From: Pseudomonadales bacterium
GTDB lineage: Bacteria; Pseudomonadota; Gammaproteobacteria; Pseudomonadales; Pseudohongiellaceae
Direction: 5' to 3'
NCBI GenBank assembly: GCA_023268635.1
Contig: JALQUB010000002.1
Coordinates: 1-64,000 of the forward strand
Length of the DNA stretch: 64,000 bases
Part shown: piece by piece, positions 62,529 through 64,000 of the stretch
How positions within the stretch are numbered: position 1 is the stretch's first letter
Layout: each line of letters starts with the position of its first letter
The notes under the pieces: model-generated
Databases searched by the model: none
The model's input: only the letters and a program-made list of their open reading frames with translations
Told to the model about the DNA's origin: nothing
Position numbers and translations under genes: made by a program

Positions 62529-64000
62529 ATGGCACTGGAAAAGGACGAGGACACTGTGAGCGCGGGTGGTGAGGATTCGAAAGCAGAGCGTAGCTTGCTT
62601 GGCGCCAGTGGTGTGACTGGCGGGATGACGCTGATTTCACGCTTTCTGGGTTTGGCCCGGGATATCGTGATCGCCCGCCTCTTCGGGGCGAGCGATGCAG
62701 CCGACGCCTTCTTCCTCGCCAATAAGATTCCCAACTTCCTGCGGCGTCTCTTTGCCGAGGGCGCCTTCAATCAGGCATTCGTCCCCGTGCTGTCCGAGTA
62801 TCGTAGCCTCAAATCCCATGGCGATGTGCGCGAGTTAATCGCGGCGGTGACGGCCAGTCTTGGTGGTTTGATCAGTCTGATTACGGTCATCGTGATGATA
62901 GCGGCACCGCTTATTGCTGTGCCGATAGCCTATGGTTTCAATGATGAGCCGGGGAAGTTTGCGCTGTTCGTGGAAATGTTGCGGATCACTTTCCCGTATT
63001 TGCTGCTGATCTCACTCACCGCGCTATGTGGTGCCGTGCTGAATAGCTACCAACGCTTCGCTGCACCCGCCATCACCCCAGCGCTGCTCAATATTTGTCT
63101 AATAGGCAGTGCATTCTTACTCGCTCCTTACCTGCATACGCCAGAGCTTGCACTCGCTTGGGGTGTGCTTATCGCTGGATTCGCGCAGCTCTTATTCCAA
63201 CTTCCCTTTTTGGCTCAACTCAGATTGTTACCGATGCCCAAGCGCAGCCCGGGGCATGAGGGAGTGGCGAGGATTAAGAAACTAATGTTACCGGCCTTGT
63301 TCGGCGTGTCAGTGAATCAGATTAATCTCTTATTGGACTCTTTCATCGCTTCGTTGTTGGTTTCTGGCAGTGTGTCTTGGCTGTATTTCTCCGATCGTCT
63401 TATGGAGCTCCCCTTGGGCACATTCGGAGTCGCGTTAGCGATCGTGGTGTTACCCAGCCTGTCGCGGAAGCATGCCGAACAATCACTCGATGCGTTCACT
63501 GAAACCCTGGACTGGGCACTGCGTGTCGTCACCCTCATCGCGATTCCTGCGGCACTCGCTCTAATCATGCTGGCTAAGCCGCTGCTGATCACGCTGTTCT
63601 ACAGTGACAGTTTCACCGTAAACGATGTCGAGCAGGCATCGGGTAGCCTACAGGCCTACGCGGTCGGTTTGCTTGGATTCATGGCGGTCAAGATATTTGC
63701 CCCAGGCTTCTATGCCCGCCAAGACACCCGTACTCCGGTGCGTATCGGAGTGATCGCCATGGCGGTGAATATGCTGCTCAATATTGTGTTCTATCTTCAA
63801 GGGTTCGCGCATGTGGGGCTCGCTGCCGCGACGAGCATTGCTGCCTGTGTCAACGCGGGGCTGTTGCTGAGTGCGCTAATTAAGGAAAAGGCCTTCCGTT
63901 TTTATGCGGGTTGGGGGCTGTGGAGTCTGCGTTTATTGCTCGCGAATGTGTGCATGGGAGTATTCCTCACTACGCAGACCGGAGTCTGGACCGATTGGCT
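62529..64000 (+). CDS. murJ: lipid II flippase MurJ (3' end outside window)
   Basis: Flips lipid II across the inner membrane for peptidoglycan synthesis. At least 490 residues are visible, open to the window edge; about 20-40 C-terminal residues are probably missing. Family start region SLLGASGVTGGMTLISRFLGLARDIVIARLFG, then about 14 hydrophobic helices. The FGASDAADAFFLANKIPNFLRRLFAEGAFNQAFVP region is strongly conserved. The start is uncertain: ATG at 62529 (GAGAGA upstream at 10 bases) is preferred; 62466, 62499 and 62511 are in-frame alternatives. The N-terminal extension before the first helix is long and charged. Confidence 0.95.
   Translation, partial: MALEKDEDTVSAGGEDSKAERSLLGASGVTGGMTLISRFLGLARDIVIARLFGASDAADAFFLANKIPNFLRRLFAEGAFNQAFVPVLSEYRSLKSHGDVRELIAAVTASLGGLISLITVIVMIAAPLIAVPIAYGFNDEPGKFALFVEMLRITFPYLLLISLTALCGAVLNSYQRFAAPAITPALLNICLIGSAFLLAPYLHTPELALAWGVLIAGFAQLLFQLPFLAQLRLLPMPKRSPGHEGVARIKKLMLPALFGVSVNQINLLLDSFIASLLVSGSVSWLYFSDRLMELPLGTFGVALAIVVLPSLSRKHAEQSLDAFTETLDWALRVVTLIAIPAALALIMLAKPLLITLFYSDSFTVNDVEQASGSLQAYAVGLLGFMAVKIFAPGFYARQDTRTPVRIGVIAMAVNMLLNIVFYLQGFAHVGLAAATSIAACVNAGLLLSALIKEKAFRFYAGWGLWSLRLLLANVCMGVFLTTQTGVWTDW

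Overview
The window reads as a chromosomal segment of a free-living, aerobic, probably marine gammaproteobacterium of about 50% GC. The evidence is gene order and content. Blocks typical of Gammaproteobacteria are purL-purEK, pspF/pspABC, corB-ypjD/ffh-rpsP-rimM-trmD-rplS, dsbC-hom-thrC-recJ, alaS-lysC-csrA-tRNA-Ser and ispB/rplU-rpmA-obgE-proB/rpsT/murJ. No insertion sequence, phage gene, CRISPR array or replication origin was seen. The window opens inside purL and closes inside murJ. Every gene name below comes from reading motifs and neighbourhood, not from a database search.

Layout. 1-5 kb: purine biosynthesis (purL end, purE, purK) and a convergent Nudix hydrolase. 5-8.3 kb: phage-shock envelope-stress system, with pspABC facing the enhancer-binding activator pspF and a clear sigma-54 promoter between them. 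8.3-13.2 kb: an exported serine hydrolase, then a rubrerythrin / Fe-S oxidoreductase / DUF3501 operon divergent from an OxyR that keeps both redox cysteines. 13.3-17 kb: metallophosphoesterase, phosphopantetheinyl transferase, CorB and YpjD. 17-21 kb: ffh and the S16-RimM-TrmD-L19 operon. 21-29.4 kb: dsbC, threonine genes, recJ and a DsbD with a duplicated N-terminal domain. 29.4-36 kb: PP2C phosphatase, AI-2E-type permease, alaS, lysC, csrA, tRNA-Ser(GCT).

36-52 kb is the accessory, catabolic part. It holds two exported metallo-beta-lactamase-fold hydrolases, and a scattered set of CoA enzymes (two MaoC-type hydratases, a CitE-like CoA-ester lyase, an acyl-CoA dehydrogenase, a class III CoA-transferase) that resembles itaconate or mesaconyl-CoA C5-acid metabolism. 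It also has a porin with a candidate sigma-54/NtrC promoter, tRNA-Arg(ACG), a Sel1 protein, an epoxide-hydrolase-like enzyme, a cytochrome-PQQ dehydrogenase, an exported methyltransferase and a TonB-dependent receptor. The most notable locus is 43671-44591 (minus): a GrdB/PrdB-like protein whose frame is split by one TGA in a UxxC context, followed at the expected distance by a hairpin with bacterial SECIS geometry. I read it as one selenoprotein gene, not two fragments.

52-64 kb: ETF-ubiquinone oxidoreductase (takes electrons from acyl-CoA dehydrogenases such as the one above), a TPR lipoprotein, an acyl-CoA synthetase, then ispB, rplU-rpmA-obgE-proB, rpsT and murJ.
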